DNA from: an uncultured Pelagibacteraceae bacterium
GTDB lineage: Bacteria > Pseudomonadota > Alphaproteobacteria > Pelagibacterales > Pelagibacteraceae
DNA length: 64,000 bases
Assembly: GCA_902589315.1 (NCBI GenBank)
Contig: CACISK010000005.1
Coordinates: forward strand, 1-64,000
Direction of reading: 5' to 3'
The position numbers and the translations under genes were made by a program. Of the stretch, positions 1 to 8,539 are shown in pieces (position 1 is the stretch's first letter; each line of letters opens with the position of its first letter). The notes below the pieces were generated by a model. The model saw only the letters and a list, made by a program, of their open reading frames with translations, did not search any database and had not been told where the DNA came from.

Positions 1-1376
1 CAGGACTTAGTTCGGGTATGGCAATTGCATTGTTATTGCCTTTTACAATTTACTTAGAACCTAGCCAGGCAATTGCTGCAATGGCAGCTTTATATTGTGG
101 AGGTACTTTTGGTGGTTCAATTACTGCAATATTGATCAATGCTCCAGGAGCACCACCAGCTGCTGCTACTGCATTTGATGGTTTTCCAATGGCACAAAAA
201 GGTGAAGCTGGAAGAGCTTTAGGAATGGCAGCTGTATCAAGCGTGGTTGGAGGAATACTATCTCTTATTGTCTTAATTATATTCGCACCAACTTTGGCAA
301 GAATTGCATATAAATTTGGTCCACCCGAGTATTTTGCACTAGCAATTTTTGGATTATCCATGCTTGCATCAATCAGTTCAAAATCCCCTGTAAAAAATTT
401 AATTGGTGGTTTAATTGGTTTATTTGTTGCAACAATAGGAGTTCATTTAACAACTGGCGTATCAAGGTTTACATTTGGAGTAGCAGAATTATTTGAGGGA
501 ATAAGCTTTGTTCCAGTCTTAATAGGTTTATTTGCAATGTCTGAAATTTTAGTTCAAGCATCTAAAAGTGAATTATTATTAGAGAGAATAAAATTTTCAG
601 CAATTAAACTTCCTTCAATTTCAGAATTTAAAAATTGTGCAAAAACAATACTAAGATCCTCAGGAATTGGAACATTTATTGGTATTCTTCCTGCTGAGGG
701 GGGGACGGTAAGTGCAATGATAGGATATAATGAAGCTAGAAGATGGTCTAAAAATAAGGATAATTTTGGCAAAGGCGAAATAGAGGGTGTTGCGGCACCT
801 GAGTCAGCAAATAATGCTGCAACTGGAGGGGCAATGATACCAACTCTTGCGTTAGGTATTCCAGGCTCAGCAACAACTGCAGTAATTTTAGGTGGTTTTC
901 AAATTCATGGTTTAAGAGCTGGCCCTTATCTTTTTGAACAGCAACCTGATCTTTTGTACACAATTTTTTATGGAATGTTATTGGCTAACTTTATATTTTT
1001 AATTTTTGGGCTTCTTGGAGCAAAAATATTTTCAAGAATATCATTAATACCTAGAGGCTATTTATGGCCGTCTGTTTTTGTTTTTTGCTTGGTTGGATCT
1101 TACGGTTTATCCCAATCGATGGTTGATGTTTATATTATGTTAATTTCAGGTGTAGCTGGCTTCTTTTTAAGAAGATATGGTTTTTCTCCCGCACCAATTA
1201 TAATGGGAATTGTACTTGGAGAATTAGTTGAAAATTCACTAGCTCAGTCAATAATAATTTTTGATCAAAATATATTTATGTTTTTCACAAGACCAATAGT
1301 CCTCGTATTTTTTGCATTAACTTTTTTAAGTTTATTTTACAGACCAATTAAAAATCTAATAATGAAAGGAAAATAA
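1..1376 (+). CDS. tctA: Tripartite tricarboxylate transporter large permease, TctA family (5' truncated by window)
   Basis: This is the large membrane subunit of a TTT-type secondary transporter, which takes up carboxylates with a TctB small subunit and a TctC periplasmic binding protein. The reading frame is already open at base 3 (codons for Gly-Leu-Ser-Ser-Gly precede the first ATG at 18), so the gene begins before the window; about 457 codons are visible of a family of about 500. The protein is a multi-pass hydrophobic chain with the family's glycine-rich hallmarks: an N-terminal GGTFGGS segment and an internal LGIPGSATTAVILGG stretch. The stop overlaps the next ATG by one base (TAATG), so it is translationally coupled to an MmgE/PrpD gene. 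The substrate cannot be read from sequence; a di- or tricarboxylate is inferred from the family and the neighbour. Confidence 0.9.
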   Translation, partial: GLSSGMAIALLLPFTIYLEPSQAIAAMAALYCGGTFGGSITAILINAPGAPPAAATAFDGFPMAQKGEAGRALGMAAVSSVVGGILSLIVLIIFAPTLARIAYKFGPPEYFALAIFGLSMLASISSKSPVKNLIGGLIGLFVATIGVHLTTGVSRFTFGVAELFEGISFVPVLIGLFAMSEILVQASKSELLLERIKFSAIKLPSISEFKNCAKTILRSSGIGTFIGILPAEGGTVSAMIGYNEARRWSKNKDNFGKGEIEGVAAPESANNAATGGAMIPTLALGIPGSATTAVILGGFQIHGLRAGPYLFEQQPDLLYTIFYGMLLANFIFLIFGLLGAKIFSRISLIPRGYLWPSVFVFCLVGSYGLSQSMVDVYIMLISGVAGFFLRRYGFSPAPIIMGIVLGELVENSLAQSIIIFDQNIFMFFTRPIVLVFFALTFLSLFYRPIKNLIMKGK

Positions 1377-2800
1377 TGACCAAAGCTTTTACACCAAATA
1401 TTAAATCTAAGAGAGGGAAGGACTTAACAAAATATGTTGCAAATTTTGTATACAAAACAAAATTTAAAAGCATTCCAAAAGAGGTAGTTGAATTAGCAAA
1501 AAAGCATATTTTAGATGGTTTTGGTCTAGCATTATCAGGTTCGGTTGCAAGAACGGGTAACTACTTATTTGCACATATAAAAAAAAGTTCAGCTAAAGGA
1601 AAAGCAACTGTTATCGGATCTAAAATGAAAGTACCTACTAGCTTTGCAGCATTAGCAAATGGTGTTGGAATACATTCTGATGATTATGATGATACACAAT
1701 TGGCAGTAGCAAAAGATAGAGTTTATGGTCTTTTAACACATCCAACAGCCCCTTGTTTGCCAAGTGCTTTTGCTGAAGGAGAGGTTAATAAAATAAATGG
1801 AAAAGACTTTCTAAATTCATATTTAATAGGTGTTGATGTTGAATGCAAAATCTCAGAAGCCATGTCTCCACGTCATTATCAACATGGATTTCATTCAACA
1901 GCTACTTGTGGAACATTTGCGTCAGCTTCTGCAGCAGCTAAAATAAGAAAATATGATTTAAATAAAATTGTAAATTCTTTAGGTATTGCTGCATCCCTTA
2001 GTGCTGGATTAAGAGAAAACTTTGGAACAATGACTAAACCACTGCATGCAGGTAGAGCTGCAGAAAGTGGAGTTATAGCTTGTGATCTAGTAAGATATGG
2101 ATGGTCATCTACTGATAAAATTTTAGAATCTCCAAGAGGTTTTTTTCAAGCACATGGAGGAGGATACAATATTAATTCTTTGAAAGGTAAGCTTGGAAGA
2201 CCATGGACTTTTAAATCACCTGGAATTTCGATTAAACCACATCCTTGTGGATCTTTAACACATCCTGGGATGACTAAAATGCTAGAGTTAATAAAAAAAT
2301 TCGATATTAAACCTGAGCAAGTTTTAAAGATTGATGTAGGCACAAATCATAATATGCAAAACGCTTTAATACATCATAGACCAAAAAATGAATTTCAAGC
2401 AAAGTTCAGTATGGAATATTCAATGGCAATATTGTTAATGGATAGAAGAGCTTACATACCAGAATACCAAGATAAGAGAATTAACAAACCAGATGTACAA
2501 CAAATGTTAAAAAAAGTTAACTTCTATAAAAATAAAATAGCTGAAGCTGCTGGTTACGATAAAATGACAACAATTATAGATATCTATTTAAAAAATGGAA
2601 AAAGAATATCTGGCAGAGGTGATTTTGGTAAAGGAAGTCCTGCAATTCCGATGACATATGATGAAGTAGCTGATAAATTTTTAGGATGTACAGAATTTGC
2701 TAAGTGGCCATCTATAAAGTCGAAAAAAATCATTGATACTGTCAGAAATTTAGAGAAAGTTAAAGATATTGGAATTTTAGGAAAATTATTATCTAAATAA
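1376..2800 (+). CDS. MmgE/PrpD family protein
   Basis: A 474-residue member of the MmgE/PrpD fold, a family including 2-methylcitrate dehydratase, cis-aconitate decarboxylase and iminodisuccinate hydrolase-type enzymes. Visible features are an N-terminal all-alpha domain with HILDGFGLALSG near residue 45, the ANGVGIHSDDYDDT segment near residue 95 (the family's His/Asp-rich active-site loop), and a KPLHAGRAAESG segment near residue 220. It is distinct from the true PrpD at 5618-7120, which has a different N-terminus and aligns with bacterial PrpD proper. Coupling to tctA suggests it acts on a carboxylate imported by that transporter, which is inference. It converges with pcs, leaving a 4-bp gap. 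The exact substrate is unknown. Confidence 0.8.
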   Translation: MTKAFTPNIKSKRGKDLTKYVANFVYKTKFKSIPKEVVELAKKHILDGFGLALSGSVARTGNYLFAHIKKSSAKGKATVIGSKMKVPTSFAALANGVGIHSDDYDDTQLAVAKDRVYGLLTHPTAPCLPSAFAEGEVNKINGKDFLNSYLIGVDVECKISEAMSPRHYQHGFHSTATCGTFASASAAAKIRKYDLNKIVNSLGIAASLSAGLRENFGTMTKPLHAGRAAESGVIACDLVRYGWSSTDKILESPRGFFQAHGGGYNINSLKGKLGRPWTFKSPGISIKPHPCGSLTHPGMTKMLELIKKFDIKPEQVLKIDVGTNHNMQNALIHHRPKNEFQAKFSMEYSMAILLMDRRAYIPEYQDKRINKPDVQQMLKKVNFYKNKIAEAAGYDKMTTIIDIYLKNGKRISGRGDFGKGSPAIPMTYDEVADKFLGCTEFAKWPSIKSKKIIDTVRNLEKVKDIGILGKLLSK

Positions 2801-2804
2801 TAAT

Positions 2805-3575
2805 TTAAAATTGTAGTTTTTTCAATTTTATTGAAGTGCTTTTAAAAATATCAATTAATAATTCGTAAATTGTTAAAGATATAAAATAAAAATTTGAAAT
2901 GACCCAAAGAGTTATGACTAAGTAATCATATAAATTATCTAATTTATAAATGGAATCTATAAGTAATTTAAGAGTTGTAATAAACCATAGAGCCATAAAA
3001 ATCGTAGATTGAATTTTATATTTTTTAACACGAAGAGGGTGAACATATTTTAAAGGTATAAATTTAAGTATTATACAAAATGAAATCAAAAATAAGTTTA
3101 TCGTAGAGTTAAAACTAAAAAAATAAATATAAAGTAAGAGAATATTCCAAATGCAAGGAAAACCTTTATAAAAATTATCTGAACTCATTAAATTATTATT
3201 AGAATAAGAAATTGCAGATATAACAAGAATGATTAGAGGTATAACAATTTCAAAATACATAGGAACAATATCGAACCAATATATCATTATTGATGGTATT
3301 ATTATGTAATTGAAAAAATCAATAACACTATCAAGCATTTTACCATCAATATTTTTAACATGCTTTGCAACTTCAAATTTCCTTGCAAGCGATCCATCAA
3401 TTGCATCGATAATTAATGCCACTCCCAACCAAAGAAATGCTCCTGCTTGATTATTTTCAAAAACATTTATTAGTGATATAAAACCAGCCACTAAACCTGA
3501 ACACGTCAATAAATGAATACACCATGATATATATAATTTTAAGTTAAATTTATTAATCTTAATAAAATTAGACAT
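2805..3575 (-). CDS. pcs: Phosphatidylcholine synthase (CDP-alcohol phosphatidyltransferase)
   Basis: Pcs condenses choline directly with CDP-diacylglycerol to make phosphatidylcholine in the inner membrane. The 256-residue protein is polytopic and carries the CDP-alcohol phosphatidyltransferase motif as D60-G61, A64-R65, G78, D82, D86. The spacing between AR and G is 12 residues instead of the usual 8, which is typical of the Pcs subgroup rather than PgsA or PssA. It lies 22 bp downstream of prpC on the same strand and probably forms the last gene of the prpD-prpB-prpC run. Membership in the family is clear; the Pcs assignment rests on motif spacing and length. Confidence 0.8.
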   Translation of the reverse strand: MSNFIKINKFNLKLYISWCIHLLTCSGLVAGFISLINVFENNQAGAFLWLGVALIIDAIDGSLARKFEVAKHVKNIDGKMLDSVIDFFNYIIIPSIMIYWFDIVPMYFEIVIPLIILVISAISYSNNNLMSSDNFYKGFPCIWNILLLYIYFFSFNSTINLFLISFCIILKFIPLKYVHPLRVKKYKIQSTIFMALWFITTLKLLIDSIYKLDNLYDYLVITLWVISNFYFISLTIYELLIDIFKSTSIKLKKLQF

Positions 3576-3597
3576 TATCTTTAAAACTAAAATAGAC

Positions 3598-4722
3598 TTA
3601 TCTTTGATTTAAAAGCATAACTTGTCTATGCTTATTACCTTTGTATTTAGCCAAAGGTCTTATTAGCTTATTTGATGCATGTTGCTCCATTATGTGAGCT
3701 GACCAACCTGTAATTCTTGAAATAACAAATATTGGAGTAAAGAAGTCGGTATCAAAACCCATTAAATGGTAGGTTGGACCAGTAGGATAGTCCACATTTG
3801 GATGTATATTTTTTTTGTCTATCATTTCTTTTTCAACAATTTCATAAATTTTCAGAAATTTTTTGTCTTTCTTAATCTTACACACTTTTTCAAAATAACT
3901 TTTCATTGTCGGGACTCTAGAATCCCCACTTTTATAAACTCTATGACCAAATCCCATAACTACTTCTTTATTCTTAAGTGCATTTTTAATCCATTTGAGA
4001 GCCTTCTCGGGTTTTTTTATTTTATTCATCATATGCATGACTTCTTCATTTGCTCCACCATGTAATGGTCCTTTTAGACTAGCTATAGCACCTGTTATAG
4101 CACCATGAATGTCAGATAAACTACTTGTTATTGTTCTGGCAGTGAAAGTTGAAACATTAAAACTATGTTCTGCGTATAAAATTAAAGATACATCGAAGGC
4201 TTTTACAATTTCTTTTTGTGGGACTTTTCCAAAACACATATAGAAAAAGTTTTCTGCAAAGGTTAATTCTTTCTTTGGCTTTATAATTTTTTTACCTTTT
4301 CTAATTCTATAAAAGGCCGCTAAAGCAGTTGGTGTTTTAGCTAAAATTCTCAAAGCTTTTCTTGTGTTTGCCTCTTGTGAATTATCTGTTGTCTCTTTAT
4401 CTTCTAATCCCATAACACTAACAGCTGTTCTAGCCACATCCATTGGATGAGACTTTTTTGGCATATGCTTGATTATTTCATAAAGATTTTTTGATAAATC
4501 TCTTTGTCCTTTTTCAATTTTTTCAAATTGTCTAAGTTCAATTGTATTAGGTAAATCTCCTTTTAAGATTAAATATGCGGCTTCTTCAAATCTGCAAAAT
4601 TCACAAAGGTCTTGGACTGCATAACCCCTATAGGTTAATGAATTAATTTCAGGCATAACTTTAGAAACTTCTGTTTCATCAACGACGATCCCTAGTAGAC
4701 CTTTTTTTACTTCATCACTCAT
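3598..4722 (-). CDS. prpC: 2-methylcitrate synthase / citrate synthase family
   Basis: A 374-residue citrate-synthase-fold enzyme. Catalytic residues are present as H221 (HGGANEE), H260 (GFGHRVY) and D311 (NVDYPTG), with the AEHSFN segment at 184-189 and an SRITGWSAH motif near 335. The length is that of short-type methylcitrate synthases rather than the about 430 residues of GltA. Methylcitrate synthase condenses propionyl-CoA with oxaloacetate. The position directly after prpD and prpB (start overlaps the prpB stop by one base) is the main reason for calling PrpC over GltA; dual activity with acetyl-CoA is possible. Confidence 0.87.
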   Translation of the reverse strand: MSDEVKKGLLGIVVDETEVSKVMPEINSLTYRGYAVQDLCEFCRFEEAAYLILKGDLPNTIELRQFEKIEKGQRDLSKNLYEIIKHMPKKSHPMDVARTAVSVMGLEDKETTDNSQEANTRKALRILAKTPTALAAFYRIRKGKKIIKPKKELTFAENFFYMCFGKVPQKEIVKAFDVSLILYAEHSFNVSTFTARTITSSLSDIHGAITGAIASLKGPLHGGANEEVMHMMNKIKKPEKALKWIKNALKNKEVVMGFGHRVYKSGDSRVPTMKSYFEKVCKIKKDKKFLKIYEIVEKEMIDKKNIHPNVDYPTGPTYHLMGFDTDFFTPIFVISRITGWSAHIMEQHASNKLIRPLAKYKGNKHRQVMLLNQR

Positions 4723-5618
4723 TACTCATGTCCTTCAGTACTAAAATTATATATTTTTTCATCTAGTGAATTATATTTTTCATAATCTACTAGATCGTAT
4801 AATCTTTTTCTCGTTTGCATCTTATCTATAATATTATTTTGATGTCCATCCGCAAAAATGGCACGTAAACCGTCCTCAACACTTTTCATTGCTAATCTTT
4901 GCGTTGTAACTGGGTATATTACAATATTATATCCAAGCTCCTCTAATCGTTTAAAATCAAGTAATTTTGATTTTCCAAATTCAGTCATATTAGCTAAAAG
5001 ATAACAATCTAACGATTTTCTAACTTTTTCAAACTCAGACTCATCTTTTAATGCTTCTGGAAAAACAATCTCTGCGCCGGCGTCAATATAAGATTTGCAT
5101 CGATCAATCATTTTATCAATACCTTCTACACTTTTAGCATCAGAACGCGCAATGATTTTAAATTGTTTGTCTGATCTTGCTTCTACACATTCTTTGATTT
5201 TTTTTGTCATATCCTCTTTTGATATCAATTCTTTATTGTCTAGATGGCCACATCTTTTTTGTTCAATCTGATCTTCTAGATGAATTGCTGAAATACCAAA
5301 ATTTTCAAATGTTTGAACAGTTTCTTTACAAGATTTAAAACCTGTATCAACATCAACAATTGTTGGAAGATTTGTAACACGTGCAATTTGTTTTGATCTG
5401 TTACTTACATCATTGAGAGTTGTTAATCCTATATCTGGATAACCCAAATCATTAGACATAACACCACCAGATACATAAACTCCATCAAATCCAATTTCTT
5501 CAATAACTTTTGCTGTTAATGGATTATATGCTCCTGGTATTCTTAAAATTTTATTAGATTTAAGTTTATTATCTAAATCAACTCTTTTCTCTTCAGGTTT
5601 TTTTTCAACAAAGTGCAC
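4722..5618 (-). CDS. prpB: 2-methylisocitrate lyase
   Basis: A 298-residue member of the isocitrate lyase/PEP mutase superfamily, cleaving 2-methylisocitrate to pyruvate and succinate. The signature KRCGH is at residues 121-125 with catalytic C123, and the metal-binding VDVDTGF is at 88-94 (D89, D91). Length and the KRCGH-x-N-KE context match PrpB rather than oxaloacetate decarboxylase or carboxyPEP mutase. The start codon is GTG, sharing one base with the prpD stop (TAGTG), and an AAAGGAA ribosome-binding site lies just upstream within prpD. Confidence 0.9.
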   Translation of the reverse strand: MHFVEKKPEEKRVDLDNKLKSNKILRIPGAYNPLTAKVIEEIGFDGVYVSGGVMSNDLGYPDIGLTTLNDVSNRSKQIARVTNLPTIVDVDTGFKSCKETVQTFENFGISAIHLEDQIEQKRCGHLDNKELISKEDMTKKIKECVEARSDKQFKIIARSDAKSVEGIDKMIDRCKSYIDAGAEIVFPEALKDESEFEKVRKSLDCYLLANMTEFGKSKLLDFKRLEELGYNIVIYPVTTQRLAMKSVEDGLRAIFADGHQNNIIDKMQTRKRLYDLVDYEKYNSLDEKIYNFSTEGHE

Positions 5619-7120
5619 TAGAATATTCCTTTTTTATTATTCGATTTTAAGTATCTTTTACTTACTTCAATATTTAATTTTGTTAGTTGATTATTTTTTA
5701 ATTTTTTTAAATTTTGAACATCTTTTAAAAATCTATCACTTTCTTCTTTAGAAAGAATATTTTCTGTCAAAATTTTAAATTTATTTATATAATCTATTCT
5801 TTCAAAAGGTCTTTTACCGTATGGATGAGCATCTGCCCTTTCTAATTCTTCTATTACTTTTTTCCCATTATTTAATGTCACTACAACTCTTGCTCCAAAA
5901 GATTTCTTTTTTGGATCAGGATCGTGATATTTTTTTGTCCATTTCTTGTCTTCATGCGTTTTAATGGACTTCCATATTTTAATTGTACTTTTTTTGTTAG
6001 CTCTCTTTTTAGTATAAGACTTTACATGATGCCAATCTGCATCTTCTAAAGCTACTGCAAAAATATACATTATTGAATGGTCTAAAGTTTCTCTACTTGC
6101 ATTCGGATCCATTTTTTGTGGATCGTTAGCTCCAGTTCCTATTACATAATGAGTATGATGGCTTGTATATATATCTATTTTTTTAATTGTATTTAAATTA
6201 TCAATTTTTTTATTAAGAGCTTTTGCAATATCAATTAATGCTTGAGCTTGATATTCTGCAGAATATTCTTTTGTATATGTTTCGAGAATGGCTTTTTTTT
6301 CTTCGTTTTTTTTGGGCAAAGGAACAAAATATTTAGCATTTTTTCCATCTAATATTCTTGCTATTACACTATCTTCACCTTCGTAAATAGGACTTGGAGC
6401 TCCTTCACCTCGCATCGTTCTATCAACAGCTTCAATTGCTAATTTTCCTGCGTGAGCTGGAGCATACGCTTTCCAACTTGAAATTTCACCTTTTCTTGAT
6501 TGTCTTGTTGAAACACTAACATGTAACGCTTGTTGAACAGCTTGATAAATAGTTTCTGTATTTAATTTTAACATTGATCCGATACCAGCGGCAACACTAG
6601 GTCCTAAGTGAGCGATATGATCAACTTTATGTTTATGAAGACAAATAGCTTTTACAAGATTAACTTGAACTTCATAAGCAGTTATAATTCCTCTTAATAA
6701 ATCATTTCCATTCTTTTTTAATTGTTGTGCCACTGCTAATAGAGCAGGAATATTATCACCAGGATGGCTGTAATCAGCGGCTAGAAATGTATCATGAAAA
6801 TCTAATTCTCTAACAGCAGTTCCATTTGCCCACGCAACCCACTCACAATCAAATTTAAGTTTTGAATTTAAACCAAAAAGATTAGCTCCATTTTTTCTTA
6901 CATGTTTTTTTGCCATTTCTCTTGCAGATATTACAGGTCTTCTATTTAAGGAAGCTATAGCAACAGAAGCGTTATCAATAATTCTATTAATAACCATTTC
7001 TATTGAATTTTTATTTAATTTAGCATTATCACTTGCTATCTCTGCTATTTTCCATGCAAGCTGTTTCTTCTTTGGAAGATTCATTTTTGATGGATATACT
7101 TTAATTGTATGTAATAACAA
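5618..7120 (-). CDS. prpD: 2-methylcitrate dehydratase PrpD
   Basis: A 500-residue PrpD that dehydrates 2-methylcitrate in the methylcitrate cycle of propionyl-CoA catabolism. Seen in the sequence: the [14 protein letters not shown] segment near residue 58, the [10 protein letters not shown] active-site stretch near 108, and a C-terminal [16 protein letters not shown] motif. The start codon is TTG: an AAGGAG lies 5 bases upstream of it, and the N-terminal [11 protein letters not shown] fits known PrpD N-termini, so TTG at 7120 is preferred over the ATG at 7084, which has no ribosome-binding site. First gene of the prpD-prpB-prpC-pcs run. No acnD/prpF or prpE is visible in the window. Confidence 0.9.
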   Translation of the reverse strand: MLLHTIKVYPSKMNLPKKKQLAWKIAEIASDNAKLNKNSIEMVINRIIDNASVAIASLNRRPVISAREMAKKHVRKNGANLFGLNSKLKFDCEWVAWANGTAVRELDFHDTFLAADYSHPGDNIPALLAVAQQLKKNGNDLLRGIITAYEVQVNLVKAICLHKHKVDHIAHLGPSVAAGIGSMLKLNTETIYQAVQQALHVSVSTRQSRKGEISSWKAYAPAHAGKLAIEAVDRTMRGEGAPSPIYEGEDSVIARILDGKNAKYFVPLPKKNEEKKAILETYTKEYSAEYQAQALIDIAKALNKKIDNLNTIKKIDIYTSHHTHYVIGTGANDPQKMDPNASRETLDHSIMYIFAVALEDADWHHVKSYTKKRANKKSTIKIWKSIKTHEDKKWTKKYHDPDPKKKSFGARVVVTLNNGKKVIEELERADAHPYGKRPFERIDYINKFKILTENILSKEESDRFLKDVQNLKKLKNNQLTKLNIEVSKRYLKSNNKKGIF

Positions 7121-7124
7121 AATA

Positions 7125-7130
7125 ACTCCT
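7125..7130 (-). promoter_or_regulatory. Ribosome-binding site deciding the TTG start of prpD
   Basis: On the minus strand an AAGGAG core is followed by TTATT and then the TTG codon. This is one of the few near-perfect Shine-Dalgarno sites in the window and is the reason the non-ATG start is chosen. Confidence 0.7.
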
Positions 7131-7173
7131 TATTTGTGATTTTGTTTTAATAGTTAAAATAAATTAATCAATA

Positions 7174-7855
7174 TTAAAGATATTGAGACACAATTTTTTC
7201 AATACCCACAAAGTCTTTTATTAAGTGATTATGATAAATTTCATCAATACTTTTTTCAGTATATCCATCCTCTAATAAAATCATTGGAATTTCTGCCGCT
7301 TTAGCAGCATTTGCATCCGACTCACTATCACCAATCATAATTGATTTATTTTTATTACCATCTAAAATTTCTATGATTGTTGTTATATGTCTCGGATCAG
7401 GTTTGCAATAATCAAAAGTATTATAGCCAGCAACATACTCGAAGTAATCATATATCCCTATTTTTTTTAGAAGATCTACTGCAAGATGTTCTGTTTTATT
7501 CGTACATACAGCCATTGATATATTTTCTTTTTTACACCAATTTAAAAAAACCTTTTACACCAGGCATTAGAGTACTTTCATTTAAAATATTATTTCCATA
7601 ATAAGAAATAAATTCATCCGTCATTTCATTTTTGATTTTCTCATTAATAGAAGTTAATTCTTTTTTGGCCTGGCTCCATATAGATCTACCAATCATTGCT
7701 CCAGCTCCTTGACCAACAGTATTTTTAAGTTCATCAAGAGATTTTGTCGGGTATCCAAATTTCTTCATAACATGGTTATGAGCAAGCATTAGATCAGGTG
7801 CTGTGTCCACTAACGTGCCATCTAAATCAAAAACAACTGTGAATTTTTGTGTCAT
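7174..7855 (-). pseudogene. gph: Phosphoglycolate phosphatase-like HAD hydrolase, frameshifted
   Basis: A HAD-superfamily phosphatase interrupted by one frameshift. The 5' part (7855-7532) encodes DLDGTLVDTAPDL, the nucleophile motif I, and ends PGVKGFFKLV-stop; the 3' part continues in another frame as FLNWCKKENISMAVCTNKTEH, with motif II (CTNK) and the motif III/IV region MIGDSESDANAAKAAEI. Removing one base from the run of seven T (A7 on plus at 7544-7550) restores a continuous protein of about 226 residues, the normal size for Gph. All catalytic motifs are intact on either side, so this may be a very recent mutation, a sequencing or assembly indel, or slippage-dependent expression. The role would be removal of phosphoglycolate from DNA repair or oxygenase activity. 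Confidence 0.85.
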
Positions 7856-7924
7856 TTAAAAAGTATTAATAAGAAATAAATTGTGAATTAATTAAATTAA
7901 TACCCAGTTATATACAACTATCTA

Positions 7925-8533
7925 ATGAATAGTCAAAATTTACAAAATAAACTTAGAGATAAATTTTTAAAAAAAGGTGTCAAAATGAAAGGGCCTGAAA
8001 CAGTTTTTTTTTCTAAAGATACTAAAATTGGAAATAATGTAGAGATAGAGCCTTATGTTGTGTTTGCCGATAAAGTACAAATAGGAAATAATGTTAAAAT
8101 TTTATCTTTCTCTCATCTTGAGGGTGTTAAAATAGATAATGATGTTAGTGTAGGTCCATACGCACGTTTGAGACCTGGAACAAAAATAAAATCTGGGTCA
8201 AAAATTGGAAATTTTGTCGAGGTAAAAAAAACTACAATAAATAAAAATTCTAAAGTTAATCATTTATCATATATTGGCGATGCTCAAGTGGGAAAAAATG
8301 TTAATATTGGAGCTGGAACAATAACTTGTAATTATGATGGAAGAAAAAAAAGTAAAACTTATATTAAGGATAGAGTATTTGTAGGCTCAAATACTTCTTT
8401 AGTAGCACCAGTTACTTTAAATGAAAAAAGTGTTATAGGAGCAGGTTCAGTAATTACTAAAAATGTAAGCAAAGGGTCGTTGGCATTAACCAGATCAAAT
8501 CAAAAAGAAAAAAAAAATTATAAAAGGAAATAA
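7925..8533 (+). CDS. glmU: Stand-alone GlmU C-terminal domain: glucosamine-1-phosphate N-acetyltransferase
   Basis: A 202-residue left-handed beta-helix protein matching only the C-terminal half of bifunctional GlmU. Acetyltransferase residues are conserved by motif: ARLRPG (E. coli R333), VEVKK (K351), NHLSYIGDA (H363, Y366) and TCNYDGRKK (N386, K392). The N-terminal pyrophosphorylase domain with its GxGTRMxS loop is absent, and the 69 bases upstream of the ATG are too short to hold it; the neighbour upstream is gph on the opposite strand. It would make GlcNAc-1-P for peptidoglycan and LPS, with the uridylyl transfer done by a separate protein elsewhere. It sits 6 bp before glmS, the preceding pathway step. 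Confidence 0.85.
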   Translation: MNSQNLQNKLRDKFLKKGVKMKGPETVFFSKDTKIGNNVEIEPYVVFADKVQIGNNVKILSFSHLEGVKIDNDVSVGPYARLRPGTKIKSGSKIGNFVEVKKTTINKNSKVNHLSYIGDAQVGKNVNIGAGTITCNYDGRKKSKTYIKDRVFVGSNTSLVAPVTLNEKSVIGAGSVITKNVSKGSLALTRSNQKEKKNYKRK

Positions 8534-8539
8534 TAAGCA

